Shown here: positions 34,818-44,032 of the stretch, in pieces
Layout of the letters: each line of letters begins with the position of its first letter
How positions within the stretch are numbered: position 1 is the stretch's first letter
Assembly: GCF_008271805.1 (NCBI RefSeq)
Contig: NZ_VSRY01000092.1
Coordinates: forward strand, 1-64,000
From: Streptomyces sp. TRM49041
GTDB lineage: Bacteria > Actinomycetota > Actinomycetes > Streptomycetales > Streptomycetaceae
Length of the DNA: 64,000 bases
Direction of reading: 5' to 3'
Notes under the pieces: model-generated
The model's database searches: none
Told to the model about the DNA's origin: nothing
What the model saw: only the letters and a program-made list of their open reading frames with translations
Translations under genes and position numbers: made by a program

Positions 34818-35423
34818 ATGAACCTTCCACAGCCGGTGGTCCGGCGGGACGACCTGACGCTGCGTCGCTTCGACGGCGAGGCGGACCTTCCGGAGTTGTT
34901 CCGGGTCATCGAGGAATCGCTGGATCATCTGCGCCCGTGGATGCCGTGGGTCGCCGAGCACAGCCTGGCCAGGACCACCGACTTCCTGGCCGGCCGCGCG
35001 GAGAGCTGGGCGAGCGGTGAGGAGTTCACCTACGCGATCGTGCTGGACGGGGCGATCGTCGGCGCCTGCGGGCTGTACCGGCACGACGGCACCCCGGACG
35101 ACGCCCGTGAGATCGGGTACTGGCTGCACCCGGCCGCCACCGGCCGGGGCGTGGCCACCCGGGCCGCCCGCGCCCTGGCCGAGCAGGCATTCCGCCTCCC
35201 CGGAGTCGACCACGTGGAGATCGTCCACGACCTGGCGAACCGGGCCAGCGCCGCCGTCCCGGCCCGACTCGGCTTCACCGAACACCGTCGCCGCCCCGCC
35301 GAGCGCCTCGCCCCGGCCGAGACCGGCGAGGTACAGGTCTGGCGGCTGACCCGCCGCGCGGGCGGGGACTCCGCCACCCCGGCTTCAGCCCGCGCAGCAG
35401 CGAATCGAGCTCACTCGGGGTAG
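34818..35423 (+). CDS. GNAT acetyltransferase, RimJ/RimL type
   Basis: A 201-residue GNAT protein resembles ribosomal-protein N-acetyltransferases: LTLRRFDGEADLPELFRVIE, the EIGYWLHPAATGRGVATRAA acetyl-CoA loop (RGVATRA as the Q/RxxGxG/A motif), and ANRASAAVPARLGFTEHRRR at the C-terminal end of the fold. Residues beyond about 180 are a disordered Ala/Arg tail. It transfers acetyl groups to an N-terminus or small amine; the target is unknown. The start lies 54 bases after tpg with a weak ribosome site, so read-through from tap-tpg is possible unless the palindrome blocks it. Confidence 0.85.
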   Translation: MNLPQPVVRRDDLTLRRFDGEADLPELFRVIEESLDHLRPWMPWVAEHSLARTTDFLAGRAESWASGEEFTYAIVLDGAIVGACGLYRHDGTPDDAREIGYWLHPAATGRGVATRAARALAEQAFRLPGVDHVEIVHDLANRASAAVPARLGFTEHRRRPAERLAPAETGEVQVWRLTRRAGGDSATPASARAAANRAHSG

Positions 35424-35703
35424 GACCTTCCACCCGGTCACCGCCCACCGGGAGGTCTCCAGAGCGGCACGTGCCGCGGTGGGCCCGTCCGGCGCCCATG
35501 CCACGATCAGCGGCCGAACCGGGGCCGGCCCCGGTCGTGCGGCCAGAGGGCGACCGGGCGACGGCGCCCGTGGAACGCGGCCACCAGGTTCGGGCCCGAC
35601 GGCACCGGGCACGTACGGGAGAAGCTCGCACGACGGCCGCTTCCACGGCGGGGGCGGCTCCGCCGGACCGGTCGACGGTCCGCCTGACGGCCCGCCGCTC
35701 GTG

Positions 35704-37239
35704 TCAGTTCTGTGCGGACGGCGACACGAGCATGTGGAATCCGGGCTGTTGAGGCAGGTCGGGCAGCTGGTACGCGGCCCAGCCACGGGCGTACGCGGGA
35801 ACGGTCCCTCCCCGGGACAGCAGTACGGCGACCGGCTGCCGCTCGGCCGCACGTGCGAGGCCGGCCGGAGTGATGGCGGCGTCGTGTCCTGCGGGCTGCC
35901 GGGAGGCGCAGCCTGCCCGGTAGGCGATGCGGATCGCGTCCTTGCCGGTCACGACACAGGGTGGCCGTACGCCGTGGGCCCGGAGTTCCGCGGCGATCCG
36001 CGACAGCGTGACGGTGTCGGTGCGCACCCGCCGCGTCACCGAGTCGAGCACCTTGTACTGGACGGCCAGGTGTCCCAGCAGCGCCAGCGCGCACAGGCCG
36101 AGGAGAGCGGGCCGCCAGGAAGTGCCGATGCCCGCGAGCCGTACGAGGAGCACCGCGACCGGCAGGGAGAGCAGGGCGTACGCCGGGAACAGGAAGCGGG
36201 GCGCGGCGTAGTCGATGGTGAACAGATAGGGCAGTGCGAGCGCGCACCCGGTCACGGTGGCCATCACCGTGGCCGTGCGATGCCGCGTCCGGGCGGCCGC
36301 CCGGACGCCGCCGGCGACAGCCAGTGGCAGGGCGAGGAACCACAGAGCGGTGACCGGGTTCTCCCAGGGCACGTCGCACGGGCGGCACAGCGTACGCCCG
36401 CCCAGTGCCCGGACATGGTCGTCGACCGCGACGTACCAGCCGACATCGCCCTGGATCTCACTGGCCCGGTCGAGCCGCGCGACCAGGCCGCCGTAGCGGA
36501 CATACGCCTCGATCACCCACTCGGCGCTGCCGACGAGGACCCCGGCGGCGAGTACGCACCACAGCACCGGTCGCCGCCAGGCGCGCACCAGCAGCGAAGC
36601 CGCTGCCAGAAGCAGCACGAGCGGCACGGCGTCCGGCGGTCGCATCAGCGCCACGAACGCCACGGCGGCCGCGAGCCCCACCAGGGACAGGGAGTCGCCG
36701 GGGTCGCGGGCCGTGCGCAGGAAGAAGCCGACCGCGGCCAGGGCGCCGTAGGCCACCCATAGGTTCGGCATCACCTGCGGTCCGTAGTAAAGCGTGATCC
36801 ACAAGCTCGCGAACAAGGCACCCGCCAGGGCGATTACCGGCGCCGGAAGCAGCGGCCGCCAGACCCGCAGGGCCAGGAACAGGCCGAGGCCCGACAGCAC
36901 TGCCAGCCAGATCCGCAGCGCAAGTACCGAGGTGGAGAGGGCCGCGACGGGGGCGGCGAGGAAGGAGACGCCCCGGGCGCGGGGCGCGCTCAGGAACGCG
37001 GCCGGCCCCTGTCGGCCGACCTGGCTGACGTACACCGTCTCGTCCCAGCCCAGGCCCAGGCCCGGCGCCACCAGCATCAGCTGAGCCAGCACGAACGACA
37101 CGGCGACGGCGGCGGGCCACAGCGTCGCGCGGGCGGACCGGCCGTCCGTGCCGGCGGCGGGCGATGACCCGTCCGGTGCCGGGTCACCGGCGGGGCGCGG
37201 CTCGCCTCGGGAACCCGGCAGCAGGTGCGGTTCCTGCAT
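35704..37239 (-). CDS. GT39/PMT-like membrane glycosyltransferase (putative)
   Basis: A 511-residue polytopic membrane protein has about ten to twelve hydrophobic helices after a disordered N-terminus. The first external loop contains LGLGWDETVYVSQVG with the adjacent acidic pair D66-E67. The acidic residue after helix 1 is the signature of GT-C glycosyltransferases such as PMT/ArnT, which use polyprenyl-phosphate sugars outside the membrane. The C-terminal soluble part (SRIAAELRAHGVRPPCVVTG) is small. GAGG five bases ahead fixes ATG 37239. The acceptor is unknown. It ends 280 bases past the convergent GNAT gene, and that gap holds no supported gene. Confidence 0.7.
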   Translation of the reverse strand: MQEPHLLPGSRGEPRPAGDPAPDGSSPAAGTDGRSARATLWPAAVAVSFVLAQLMLVAPGLGLGWDETVYVSQVGRQGPAAFLSAPRARGVSFLAAPVAALSTSVLALRIWLAVLSGLGLFLALRVWRPLLPAPVIALAGALFASLWITLYYGPQVMPNLWVAYGALAAVGFFLRTARDPGDSLSLVGLAAAVAFVALMRPPDAVPLVLLLAAASLLVRAWRRPVLWCVLAAGVLVGSAEWVIEAYVRYGGLVARLDRASEIQGDVGWYVAVDDHVRALGGRTLCRPCDVPWENPVTALWFLALPLAVAGGVRAAARTRHRTATVMATVTGCALALPYLFTIDYAAPRFLFPAYALLSLPVAVLLVRLAGIGTSWRPALLGLCALALLGHLAVQYKVLDSVTRRVRTDTVTLSRIAAELRAHGVRPPCVVTGKDAIRIAYRAGCASRQPAGHDAAITPAGLARAAERQPVAVLLSRGGTVPAYARGWAAYQLPDLPQQPGFHMLVSPSAQN

Positions 37240-37414
37240 GGGACCTCGTCGGTACGGGGCCGGGGCGGTCCCGGCCTGCCCGTTCCACGCTGGGCGCCAC
37301 AGCGGCCGCCCGCCACACCGGCGCGGCGATAGGCGCAGCACCTGCGCCCGATGGTGTGACGTACGCGCACGGCATCGGCCGCGCCCTCAGCGGGGCGCCT
37401 CCCCTGACCGGCGG

Positions 37415-39127
37415 TCAGCCGGGGCCGCGGCGCCCGCTGGTGGCGGCGTAGTACTGGAGGTCCTGGACCTCGACCGTGTGCCGCACCCGGTACGGCAAGG
37501 TCACCGTGGCATCGACACGGTCGCCGCGCACCGCCCTCGCCGAGACCGCACCGGGCCGCAGCGGCAGCAGGACCGTGTTCATGCCCGCCGGGGCCTTGTG
37601 CGAGGACGTGGTCCGGCCGACGGTCGCGCGGACGGTCGCCGGGCGGGGCAGGAAGGCCAGCACCTCCACCGTGTCCCGGGCGTCCGCGCTGCCCTCCCGC
37701 AGCGACATCAGCCGGGACTGCGAGCTTGTGGGCACCGTGTCGGCGAACTGGGTGCGCGAGGTCACGTACAGGGTGTCCCGCACGATCTTGGGCCACGCCC
37801 CGGTCTTGAAGCGCGTGAGGTAGTACGACATCAGATCGAGGTAGGCGTGGCCGTTGTGCTGCGAGGGCGCGAAGTGGGTGCCCTCGGAGTAGTCGTTCCA
37901 CGTGGTGAGCTGCACCCAGTCCGCCTCGCCCTCGATGGCCCGCGTCCAGGTGGCGCGCAGCGTGGCGGTGTTGCCCGCCTCGTGGTAGGTGCCCTGGTTC
38001 GGGCGGGCGTCCTGTACCGACACCGGCTGCATCCAGATCTTGCCCATGTCGTGTGCCCGCCGCGCGTCACGCGAGCCCTTCTCCCGCCCGGTGTAGCTTC
38101 GGCTGCCCCAGTCGGAGAAGCCGTGACTGATCGCGGCGAAAGAGCCGTCGTGGGAGCCGAAGTCCAGGAAGAGCGGGACGAACGCGGTGCGCACACCGTG
38201 CCGTGCCCGCAGATCGTCGATCACGCCGGACCACCAGCGGACGCTCTTCGCCTCCGCCTTGAACGGTGCGACGACCAGACGCCCGTCGTCGAGCCGGTGC
38301 GCCGACGGGTAACGGCCCAGTTCGGCGAGGGCGTCGGCGAGCTCCTTCGGATCGCCGGTCCGGAGGGAGGACATGTCCGGCATCAGCATGATCTTGAAGG
38401 TGGGGTCGACCGTACGGGCCGCCTTCAGCAGGAGTTCGCACCGCTCCCGGTTCTTCCCCGACAGCGACAGGATGTCCAGGGTGAAACCGTCCAGCCCGGC
38501 GTCCCGTGCCGTGCGCACCTCCTGCTGGAGGTTGGCCAGCTCCCAGTCGCCCACCTTCGGGCGCACGGGCAGCGGGCGGTCGCGCAGCAGACCGCCGTAC
38601 GCCTGGTGCTTGCCGCGCTCGCCGTCCGGAGTGAGGTAGTTGCGGGCGTAGTAGTCGTCGGCGGCGGGCGCGTTGTCCAGGGAGAGCGGGAACGGCGTGA
38701 AGTAGTGGGCGAACACCAGTTTCCCGGAGGCTCGCAGGGTGGCCCGGTCGGGCATGTCGAAGGGGAGGGCGGCCGAGGCTTGGGAACGCCCGGCGCCCTT
38801 CCCGGCCGTGTCCGCGTCACCGGGGCTCTTCACCGGGGCGGGGGCCGACGGCACGCCGGAGCCCGCGCCGGACGGCTCGGCCGACGGCCTGGGAGGGCCC
38901 TCGCGCCGGAGGCCGCCCACACCGTGCGGTACGGGGGATGCGGCGGCCTGCGTGGCGTCGCCCGCCCCGGCACCGCTCGTACGACCTCCCCACGCGGTGG
39001 CCAGTGTCGCGCAGACACCGGTCAGCAGTAAGCCCGCCACGATCAGTGCCAGGGTCCCTCTGCGGTGGCGCGGCCCACGACCGCGACGCCGATGGGCCCC
39101 CTGACGTCCGCGCCGCCCTGTCCTCAT
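37415..39127 (-). CDS. Exported glycoside hydrolase family 71 (alpha-1,3-glucanase-like)
   Basis: A 570-residue protein has a basic N-terminus and a signal/anchor helix (GTLALIVAGLLLTGVCATLA, about 25-44), then a disordered Pro/Gly/Ser segment to about 125. The catalytic region follows: KLVFAHYFTPFPLSLDN, an ARDAGLDGFTLDILSLSGKN strand with acidic residues, FKIMLMPDMSSL, and WVQLTTWNDYSEGTHFAPS. This is the GH71 pattern of mutanases that cut alpha-1,3-glucans of fungal walls or biofilms. A C-terminal beta-rich domain completes it. GGGAGG five bases ahead marks ATG 39127. It is 175 bases upstream of the membrane glycosyltransferase, so they may be co-transcribed. Confidence 0.82.
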   Translation of the reverse strand: MRTGRRGRQGAHRRRGRGPRHRRGTLALIVAGLLLTGVCATLATAWGGRTSGAGAGDATQAAASPVPHGVGGLRREGPPRPSAEPSGAGSGVPSAPAPVKSPGDADTAGKGAGRSQASAALPFDMPDRATLRASGKLVFAHYFTPFPLSLDNAPAADDYYARNYLTPDGERGKHQAYGGLLRDRPLPVRPKVGDWELANLQQEVRTARDAGLDGFTLDILSLSGKNRERCELLLKAARTVDPTFKIMLMPDMSSLRTGDPKELADALAELGRYPSAHRLDDGRLVVAPFKAEAKSVRWWSGVIDDLRARHGVRTAFVPLFLDFGSHDGSFAAISHGFSDWGSRSYTGREKGSRDARRAHDMGKIWMQPVSVQDARPNQGTYHEAGNTATLRATWTRAIEGEADWVQLTTWNDYSEGTHFAPSQHNGHAYLDLMSYYLTRFKTGAWPKIVRDTLYVTSRTQFADTVPTSSQSRLMSLREGSADARDTVEVLAFLPRPATVRATVGRTTSSHKAPAGMNTVLLPLRPGAVSARAVRGDRVDATVTLPYRVRHTVEVQDLQYYAATSGRRGPG

Positions 39128-39209
39128 CCCAGCCTCCCTCGTCGGACACGCCTGTGTGTGCGAGCCGCACAGCAGTAGAGCGGACCGCCGGGGTTCGGGC
39201 AACCGTTCC

Positions 39210-39271
39210 CCTCCTCGTGTCGCCTCCTCGTGTCGCCTCCTCGTGTCGCCTCCTCGTGTCGCCTCCTCGTG
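39210..39271. repeat. 13-bp tandem repeat array in a divergent promoter region
   Basis: Four complete copies of TCGCCTCCTCGTG (39220-39271) and a partial fifth lie between the GH71 and hydrolase-fusion genes. On the minus strand each unit reads CACGAGGAGGCGA, so five AGGAGG sequences line up 85-145 bases upstream of the GH71 start. Copy number is likely variable. Confidence 0.9.
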
Positions 39272-39362
39272 CGCTGGGCGTGCTCGCGGTCCCGGCGAGC
39301 CTCCCGCCGGTGAGATGAAAATCGATGGCCGGGCGGAAGGGGCCGGACTACGGTCAGGCCCG

Positions 39363-41165
39363 ATGACTCTCACTCATGAGGTGACCGGCGACGGTCCGGC
39401 ACTGCTCCTCCTGCACTCCTCCGTCTGCGACCGGCGGATGTGGGAACCCCAATGGCACGCCTTCGCGGAGGCCGGATACCGCGTCGTCCGCTGCGACTTC
39501 CGAGGCTTCGGCGACACACCGGTGGCGACGGCACCGTACAGCGACGCGCAGGACGTGGTCGACCTGCTGGACGCCCTCGGCATCGAACGCACAGCCGTGG
39601 TCGCCGCCTCTTACGGCGGCGGCGTGGCGCTGGAGCTGGCCGCGAGGTGGCCGGCCAGGGTCGACATGCTCGCCCTGCTGTGCACGGCCGCCGACGGATT
39701 CGAGCCCACCGCCTCCGTCGAGCAGTTCGCGTCACGGGAGGACGCACTGATCGAAGCCGGAGACCTCGCGGGCGCGGTCGAACTGAACGTGTCCACGTGG
39801 CTCGGGCCGGACGCCTCTGACGACGTGCGCGCCCTGGTGGGCGAGATGCAGCGCCGCGCCTTCGACGTACAGCTCGCCGCCGAGGAGGACATCTCCCCGA
39901 GCGAGACCGAGTTCGACCCCGCCGGTATCACCGCGCCGACGCTGGTGGTCTCCGGGGCGCACGACCTCGACCACTTCCGTACGATCGCCGCCGAACTGGC
40001 CGGGCGCGTCCCCCTCGCCCATCACACCGAGCTCCCTTGGGCCGGACATCTGCCCAGCCTGGAACGGCCCGCCCAGACGACGGCTCTGCTGCTCGAATTC
40101 CTGCGTCGTCGAGCAGAGAGCCATCAGTCGGCTGAGCACGGGGGTGCGGACGGGATGACATCCGAAGTCCCCTTCGTCGTCCGACCCGCCACCGTCGGCG
40201 ACGCGCCCCTGGTATGCGCCCTGCTCAACGAGATCGACACCATCGAGACCGGTCGACCGGACACGGATCTGCACACGGTGGAAACCGAACTGGCCCACCC
40301 CGAGGTCATCCTCGCCGAGGACTCCTGGCTGGCCTTCCAGGGCGACCGGCTGGTCGCCTACGCGTTCGTGTGGGACGAGTCCGGCGGCGAACGCATCGAC
40401 GCCGACCACTACGTGCTCCCGGGCTACGGGCACACCGGAGAGCACCTCCTGGCCCTGGTCGAGAGGCGCGCCCTGGAACGGGCACACGCCAACGGCGCGC
40501 CCCGGGCCGTCCTGCACCTGCAGCTCAACGCCCGGCCCACCACCGACCTGGACATGATCGGACGACGGGGCTGGGGGCGGGTGCGCGAGTACCACGTGAT
40601 GACGCGCCGGCTGTCCGGGGACGACCTGACGGTCCCCGAACCGCCCGGGGGCATCGTGTTGCGTGACTGCGGCGACGAGGCCGACCGGCGCCGCGCCCAC
40701 GCCCTGCTGCAGGAGACGTTCAGCGAGCACTTCGACCACCAGGCGCGTACGTACGACCAGTGGCTGGAGGACATCGGCGCGGCCCACGTCGACTGGTCGC
40801 TGGTCTGGATCGCCGCACTGGACGGCGACGACGTCGCCGTGCTGCTCTCCCGCAACGACCGGCGGAGCATGGCCTGGATCAGCAACATCGGCGTGCGCCG
40901 GTCCTGCCGTGGCCGCGGCATCGCCGGCCACCTGCTGCGGCATGCCTTCGCCGCGTACGCCGCACGGGGCCGCGACAGCATCGGCCTCGGCGTCGACACG
41001 CACAACGAGACGGGCGCCCTGCGGATCTACGAGGCGCACGGCATGCGGACCGACTACGCGGTGGACACCTGGGAGGTGGTCCTCCAGGCACCGGCACCGG
41101 CACCGGTCCCGGTCCCGGCGCCGCTTCCGACCGGACCTCGACCCGCACCGGGCCCGGGGCGATGA
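39363..41165 (+). CDS. Fusion: alpha/beta hydrolase plus two GNAT domains
   Basis: One uninterrupted 600-codon frame joins two enzymes. Residues 1-260 are an alpha/beta hydrolase of the 3-oxoadipate enol-lactonase type: oxyanion LLLLHSSVCDRRMWEPQ, nucleophile elbow VVAASYGGGVAL (S83), acid SGAHDLDHF and His in LPWAGHLPSLERP. Residues 265-590 are tandem GNAT domains resembling mycothiol-synthase-like acetyltransferases (VVRPATVGDAPLVCALLNEI; acetyl-CoA loop RRSCRGRGIAGHLL in the second). An internal ATG stands at residue 265 (40155). The C-terminus is a Pro/Ala tail from 6-bp repeats. Separate homologues are common; the fusion is unusual. The ATG at 39363 fits the fold, but an in-frame ATG upstream is possible. 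The joint reaction is unknown. Confidence 0.85.
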   Translation: MTLTHEVTGDGPALLLLHSSVCDRRMWEPQWHAFAEAGYRVVRCDFRGFGDTPVATAPYSDAQDVVDLLDALGIERTAVVAASYGGGVALELAARWPARVDMLALLCTAADGFEPTASVEQFASREDALIEAGDLAGAVELNVSTWLGPDASDDVRALVGEMQRRAFDVQLAAEEDISPSETEFDPAGITAPTLVVSGAHDLDHFRTIAAELAGRVPLAHHTELPWAGHLPSLERPAQTTALLLEFLRRRAESHQSAEHGGADGMTSEVPFVVRPATVGDAPLVCALLNEIDTIETGRPDTDLHTVETELAHPEVILAEDSWLAFQGDRLVAYAFVWDESGGERIDADHYVLPGYGHTGEHLLALVERRALERAHANGAPRAVLHLQLNARPTTDLDMIGRRGWGRVREYHVMTRRLSGDDLTVPEPPGGIVLRDCGDEADRRRAHALLQETFSEHFDHQARTYDQWLEDIGAAHVDWSLVWIAALDGDDVAVLLSRNDRRSMAWISNIGVRRSCRGRGIAGHLLRHAFAAYAARGRDSIGLGVDTHNETGALRIYEAHGMRTDYAVDTWEVVLQAPAPAPVPVPAPLPTGPRPAPGPGR

Positions 41166-41336
41166 GGGAGGAGCCGATGCGCCGCAAAGCCCCCGGGATC
41201 ACCGCACGCTGTTTGGTCGTCGCCCCGACGGTGGGGCCGCTCGGGCACGGGAGCCGCCCCGACGACGTGTCAGGACAGGCGACCGGGCTCCACAACCCTG
41301 GTGCGAGGTAACGGGACAGCGCGGGAGGAAGACGCC

Positions 41337-42260
41337 ATGGACACAGCCGACCGAGCCCCTGCCCCCGTGCCCGCCCCGGCGCTGAACAGCCTCCGTGGTC
41401 TCGGCCTCGGTGACGCGTTCGGTGAACGCTGGTTCCCGCTCTTTCGGCAGCCGCGGCAGGCCATCGACGAGATCCGTGCCCGCCGCACTCCGCAGGAGCC
41501 ACGGTGGCACTGGACCGACGACACCGCGATGGCCCTCGGCATCATGCACGTCCTCCAACGGCACGGCGAGATCCGTCCGGCCGAACTCGCCCTCGCGTTC
41601 GCCGCCGGATACCGGGCCGACCCCGGCCGGGGATACGGCGCCGGTATGCACGAACTGCTGCCCCGACTCCTCGAAGTGCCGGAGGACTGGCCCACCCTGT
41701 CCGCTGAACTGTTCGACGGACAGGGCAGCCTGGGCAACGGCGCCGCGATGCGGATCGCTCCGCTCGGTGCCTGGTACGCCGACGACCTCGGTCTCGCCGT
41801 CCGCCAGGCCGAGGCATCCGCACGGGTCACCCACGCCCACCCCGAGGCCGTCGCCGGTGCCGTGGCGGTCGCCGTCGCCGCCGCCCTGTCCGTCCATGAC
41901 GGCCTCGACCTGCGCATGGTCGCCCGCCACACGCCCGACAGCGCGGTCAGGGCCGGCCTCGCACGCGCCGCCGACCTCCCCTTCACCACGGAGCCCTGGC
42001 GCGCCGCCGGCCTCCTCGGCAACGGTCAGCGCGTCCGGGCCGACGACACCGTTCCCTTCGCCCTCTGGTCGGCGGCCCGTCACCCGGACGACCTGACCGC
42101 TGCCCTGTGGACCACCGCGGAAGGACTCGGCGACGTCGACACCACGTGCGCCATCACCGGCGGAGTCGTCGCAGCCCGCACGGGCATCGACGACGTCCCC
42201 CGCACCTGGCTCGACAGGGTCGAACCGCTTCCGGGGCCCTACGGCACCGTGTCCGGGTGA
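41337..42260 (+). CDS. ADP-ribosylglycohydrolase family protein
   Basis: A 307-residue all-helical DraG/ARH-type hydrolase has both metal-binding motifs. HWTDDTAMA (T60-D61-D62) is near the N-terminus and LGDVDTTCAITGGVVAA (D266, D268, T269) is near the C-terminus. The middle GQGSLGNGAAMRIAPLGAWY is also diagnostic. Such enzymes remove ADP-ribose from proteins, DNA or small molecules with two Mg2+ ions. GGAGG nine to ten bases ahead supports ATG 41337. It follows the hydrolase/GNAT fusion by 171 bases on the same strand. No ADP-ribosyltransferase is nearby to reveal the target. Confidence 0.9.
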   Translation: MDTADRAPAPVPAPALNSLRGLGLGDAFGERWFPLFRQPRQAIDEIRARRTPQEPRWHWTDDTAMALGIMHVLQRHGEIRPAELALAFAAGYRADPGRGYGAGMHELLPRLLEVPEDWPTLSAELFDGQGSLGNGAAMRIAPLGAWYADDLGLAVRQAEASARVTHAHPEAVAGAVAVAVAAALSVHDGLDLRMVARHTPDSAVRAGLARAADLPFTTEPWRAAGLLGNGQRVRADDTVPFALWSAARHPDDLTAALWTTAEGLGDVDTTCAITGGVVAARTGIDDVPRTWLDRVEPLPGPYGTVSG

Positions 42261-42967
42261 CGCTGACACGCTGACACGCCGACCGCCCATGCCCGCACCC
42301 CTCCCGGGCACGGAGGCGCACCTCCAGAAACCGGTGGCTCCCCGGAGGTGGCGTCGTCCGCGGGCGGCTCCCCACCTCGGCAGATCGGTGCCGACCGGAC
42401 AGTGGGCCGTCGACCGGTACCGGCGTCAGCCCTGCCGCAGCCCCGGGGCCGGGTCGACCCGGCGTCACCGGCCCCGGGGGAGGGGAGGAACCGGGCCGGG
42501 GTGCCGAAGCTGCCGCCCCGGTCGTGGCCACCGAGTCCTGGCCGCCCAACGTCGACCCAGGCCACCCGGTTGCCGCATTCGCGCGGTGCGGTGGTCGTCG
42601 CGGACGAGGACGAGCCGCCGCTCCCGCTCGCCGACGAGGGGTTCGACGCAGGAGATGCGTCTCAGACGCCACCCCGACGATGCCCGGCGGGCGGCCGAGG
42701 CGGCCGGCCGGAGGCCCGTGAACCAGCGTCCGGAGTCCCCGCGCACCGAGTTCCTCGGCATCGGCGCGGTGAGCGACTTCCTGCGCAAGGTGATCTGGAT
42801 GGTGCCCGGCTGCACCGTCGACCAGTACCGGGAACGCCGACGGCGACTTCACCACCGGAGCCGGAGCGAGGGCGCCTTCGTCGCCCACACCACGCGGTTC
42901 CTCATCAAGACCCGCAAGCAGGTCTGAGATCCTCCGATACCGCCGCGCCGGAAGGCCGTCGCCGATG
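42261..42967. other. Poorly coding interval between two genes
   Basis: Apart from the doubtful small frame at 42655-42927, I see no gene in these 707 bases. Several frames are open only because of the high GC content. Confidence 0.4.
42655..42927 (+). CDS. Doubtful small hypothetical protein or remnant
   Basis: A 90-residue frame starts MRLRRHPDDARRAAEAAGRR and continues TEFLGIGAVSDFLRKVIWMV and GAFVAHTTRFLIKTRKQV. The second half has a folded look and basic end, yet I recognise no family. GGAG touches the ATG, too close for a good ribosome site; GAGGGG lies twelve bases further up. It may be the 3' end of a decayed gene. It ends 40 bases before the convergent acyltransferase gene. Confidence 0.3.
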   Translation: MRLRRHPDDARRAAEAAGRRPVNQRPESPRTEFLGIGAVSDFLRKVIWMVPGCTVDQYRERRRRLHHRSRSEGAFVAHTTRFLIKTRKQV

Positions 42968-43750
42968 TCACCCCCGGCCGTCCGACGGCGTACGGCGCCG
43001 AGCAGGTCGCGAGGCGCGCGGAGAGCCGCCTGCCGCCCCGGCGAGCCCCTGCACGACCGGCTGCGTGCAGGGCTCACCGAGATGGCCGGCCGCCGTCCGC
43101 CACGCGGCCGACACCGCCCGATGCGCCTGGGCCGTGCACTCGCCATGGTCGCCGGTCGATGTGAGTGGCGCACCCACATGGACGTGCAGGCGCGGGCGGC
43201 GCAGCGGCGCGGTGACCACCCCGGCGAGCTGCTTGGCGGCGTTGCCCGAGGCGATCCGGCGCGCACCGGCCTGGCCGACCGGGACGACGGGCGCACCCGT
43301 GCGCTCCACGAGGCGGGCCAGGCCGGTGCGGAAGGAGCGGGGCGGGGCTTCGCCGACGCCTCTGCGGAGCGGGAGCCCGCCCTCGGGGTAGATGAGGACC
43401 TGCCGCCCCTCCTTCACAGCGGCTACGGCGAGATCCAGCGCGTCGGCGGCACGCCGGTCCCCGCGATACACGGGGATGTGACCCTCGCGGGCGAGGGCCC
43501 GGCCGAGCACAGGTATGCGCCACAGGCCGGCGGCGGCCATGACGACCGGCCGCACACCGAGACACCGCAACGCGGCAAGCACGACGGCGGGGTCCGCGAG
43601 CGAGGTGTGGTTCGCCGCGATGATGCTGCCCGGCGCGCAGGCGGCCCCGACGTCCGTGGTGACCGTGAGACGTCCGACGGCGGGCACGAGAACGTCTGCA
43701 AGGCGGCTGAGCATGAGATTCTCCAGGGCGACGACGACGAAGATCCTCAT
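42968..43750 (-). CDS. PlsC-like lysophospholipid acyltransferase
   Basis: A 260-residue 1-acylglycerol-3-phosphate acyltransferase-like protein has the catalytic NHTSLADP (H48, D53) and the substrate-binding YPEGGLPLRRG (E123) in place of the usual FPEGTRS. An N-terminal hydrophobic helix (MRIFVVVALENLMLSRLADV) may anchor it. It would transfer an acyl chain to a lysolipid at the inner membrane. The C-terminal 40 residues are disordered and Arg/Pro-rich. The start at 43750 lacks a clear ribosome site. The gene stands alone, divergent from the PP2C phosphatase. Confidence 0.85.
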   Translation of the reverse strand: MRIFVVVALENLMLSRLADVLVPAVGRLTVTTDVGAACAPGSIIAANHTSLADPAVVLAALRCLGVRPVVMAAAGLWRIPVLGRALAREGHIPVYRGDRRAADALDLAVAAVKEGRQVLIYPEGGLPLRRGVGEAPPRSFRTGLARLVERTGAPVVPVGQAGARRIASGNAAKQLAGVVTAPLRRPRLHVHVGAPLTSTGDHGECTAQAHRAVSAAWRTAAGHLGEPCTQPVVQGLAGAAGGSPRASRPARRRTPSDGRG

Positions 43751-44032
43751 CGTCGGCGGTGAGGCGGACCGCGGACCTGAGTGCCCGTACTCATTTCCGT
43801 ACGCGGGGTGCCACCCCGAGGCGCTCACCGACGGCCAGGACCCGCGGGGGCTTGGGGTCGTACGGTAGAGGCATGGCCGAGTGGGTACGCCCCCGCGCGT
43901 ACAGCGACTGCTCCGCGCCACCGTCGGCGACGCCCCTCAGGGACCGGCGGTCGCGTCCTGGGGCACGCCCGGCCGCGGTGGGTCCGCCCGGGACGGGGGC
44001 TGCCGCGGACGTCCGCTCGTCGGGGGGACTCG

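Noticed and set aside
31657..35703. Telomere ends or replication origin beside tap-tpg
   Set aside because: Only one 18-bp palindrome is seen; there is no series of terminal hairpins, and sequence continues on both sides. No DnaA-box cluster was found.
39210..39271. Possible CRISPR array
   Set aside because: The units are contiguous 13-bp repeats without spacers and no cas genes exist.
43870..43950. tRNA-like start GGCATGGCCGAGTGGGTACG
   Set aside because: It resembles a D-arm of a type II tRNA, but no anticodon stem, T-loop (GTTCRA) or acceptor match follows.
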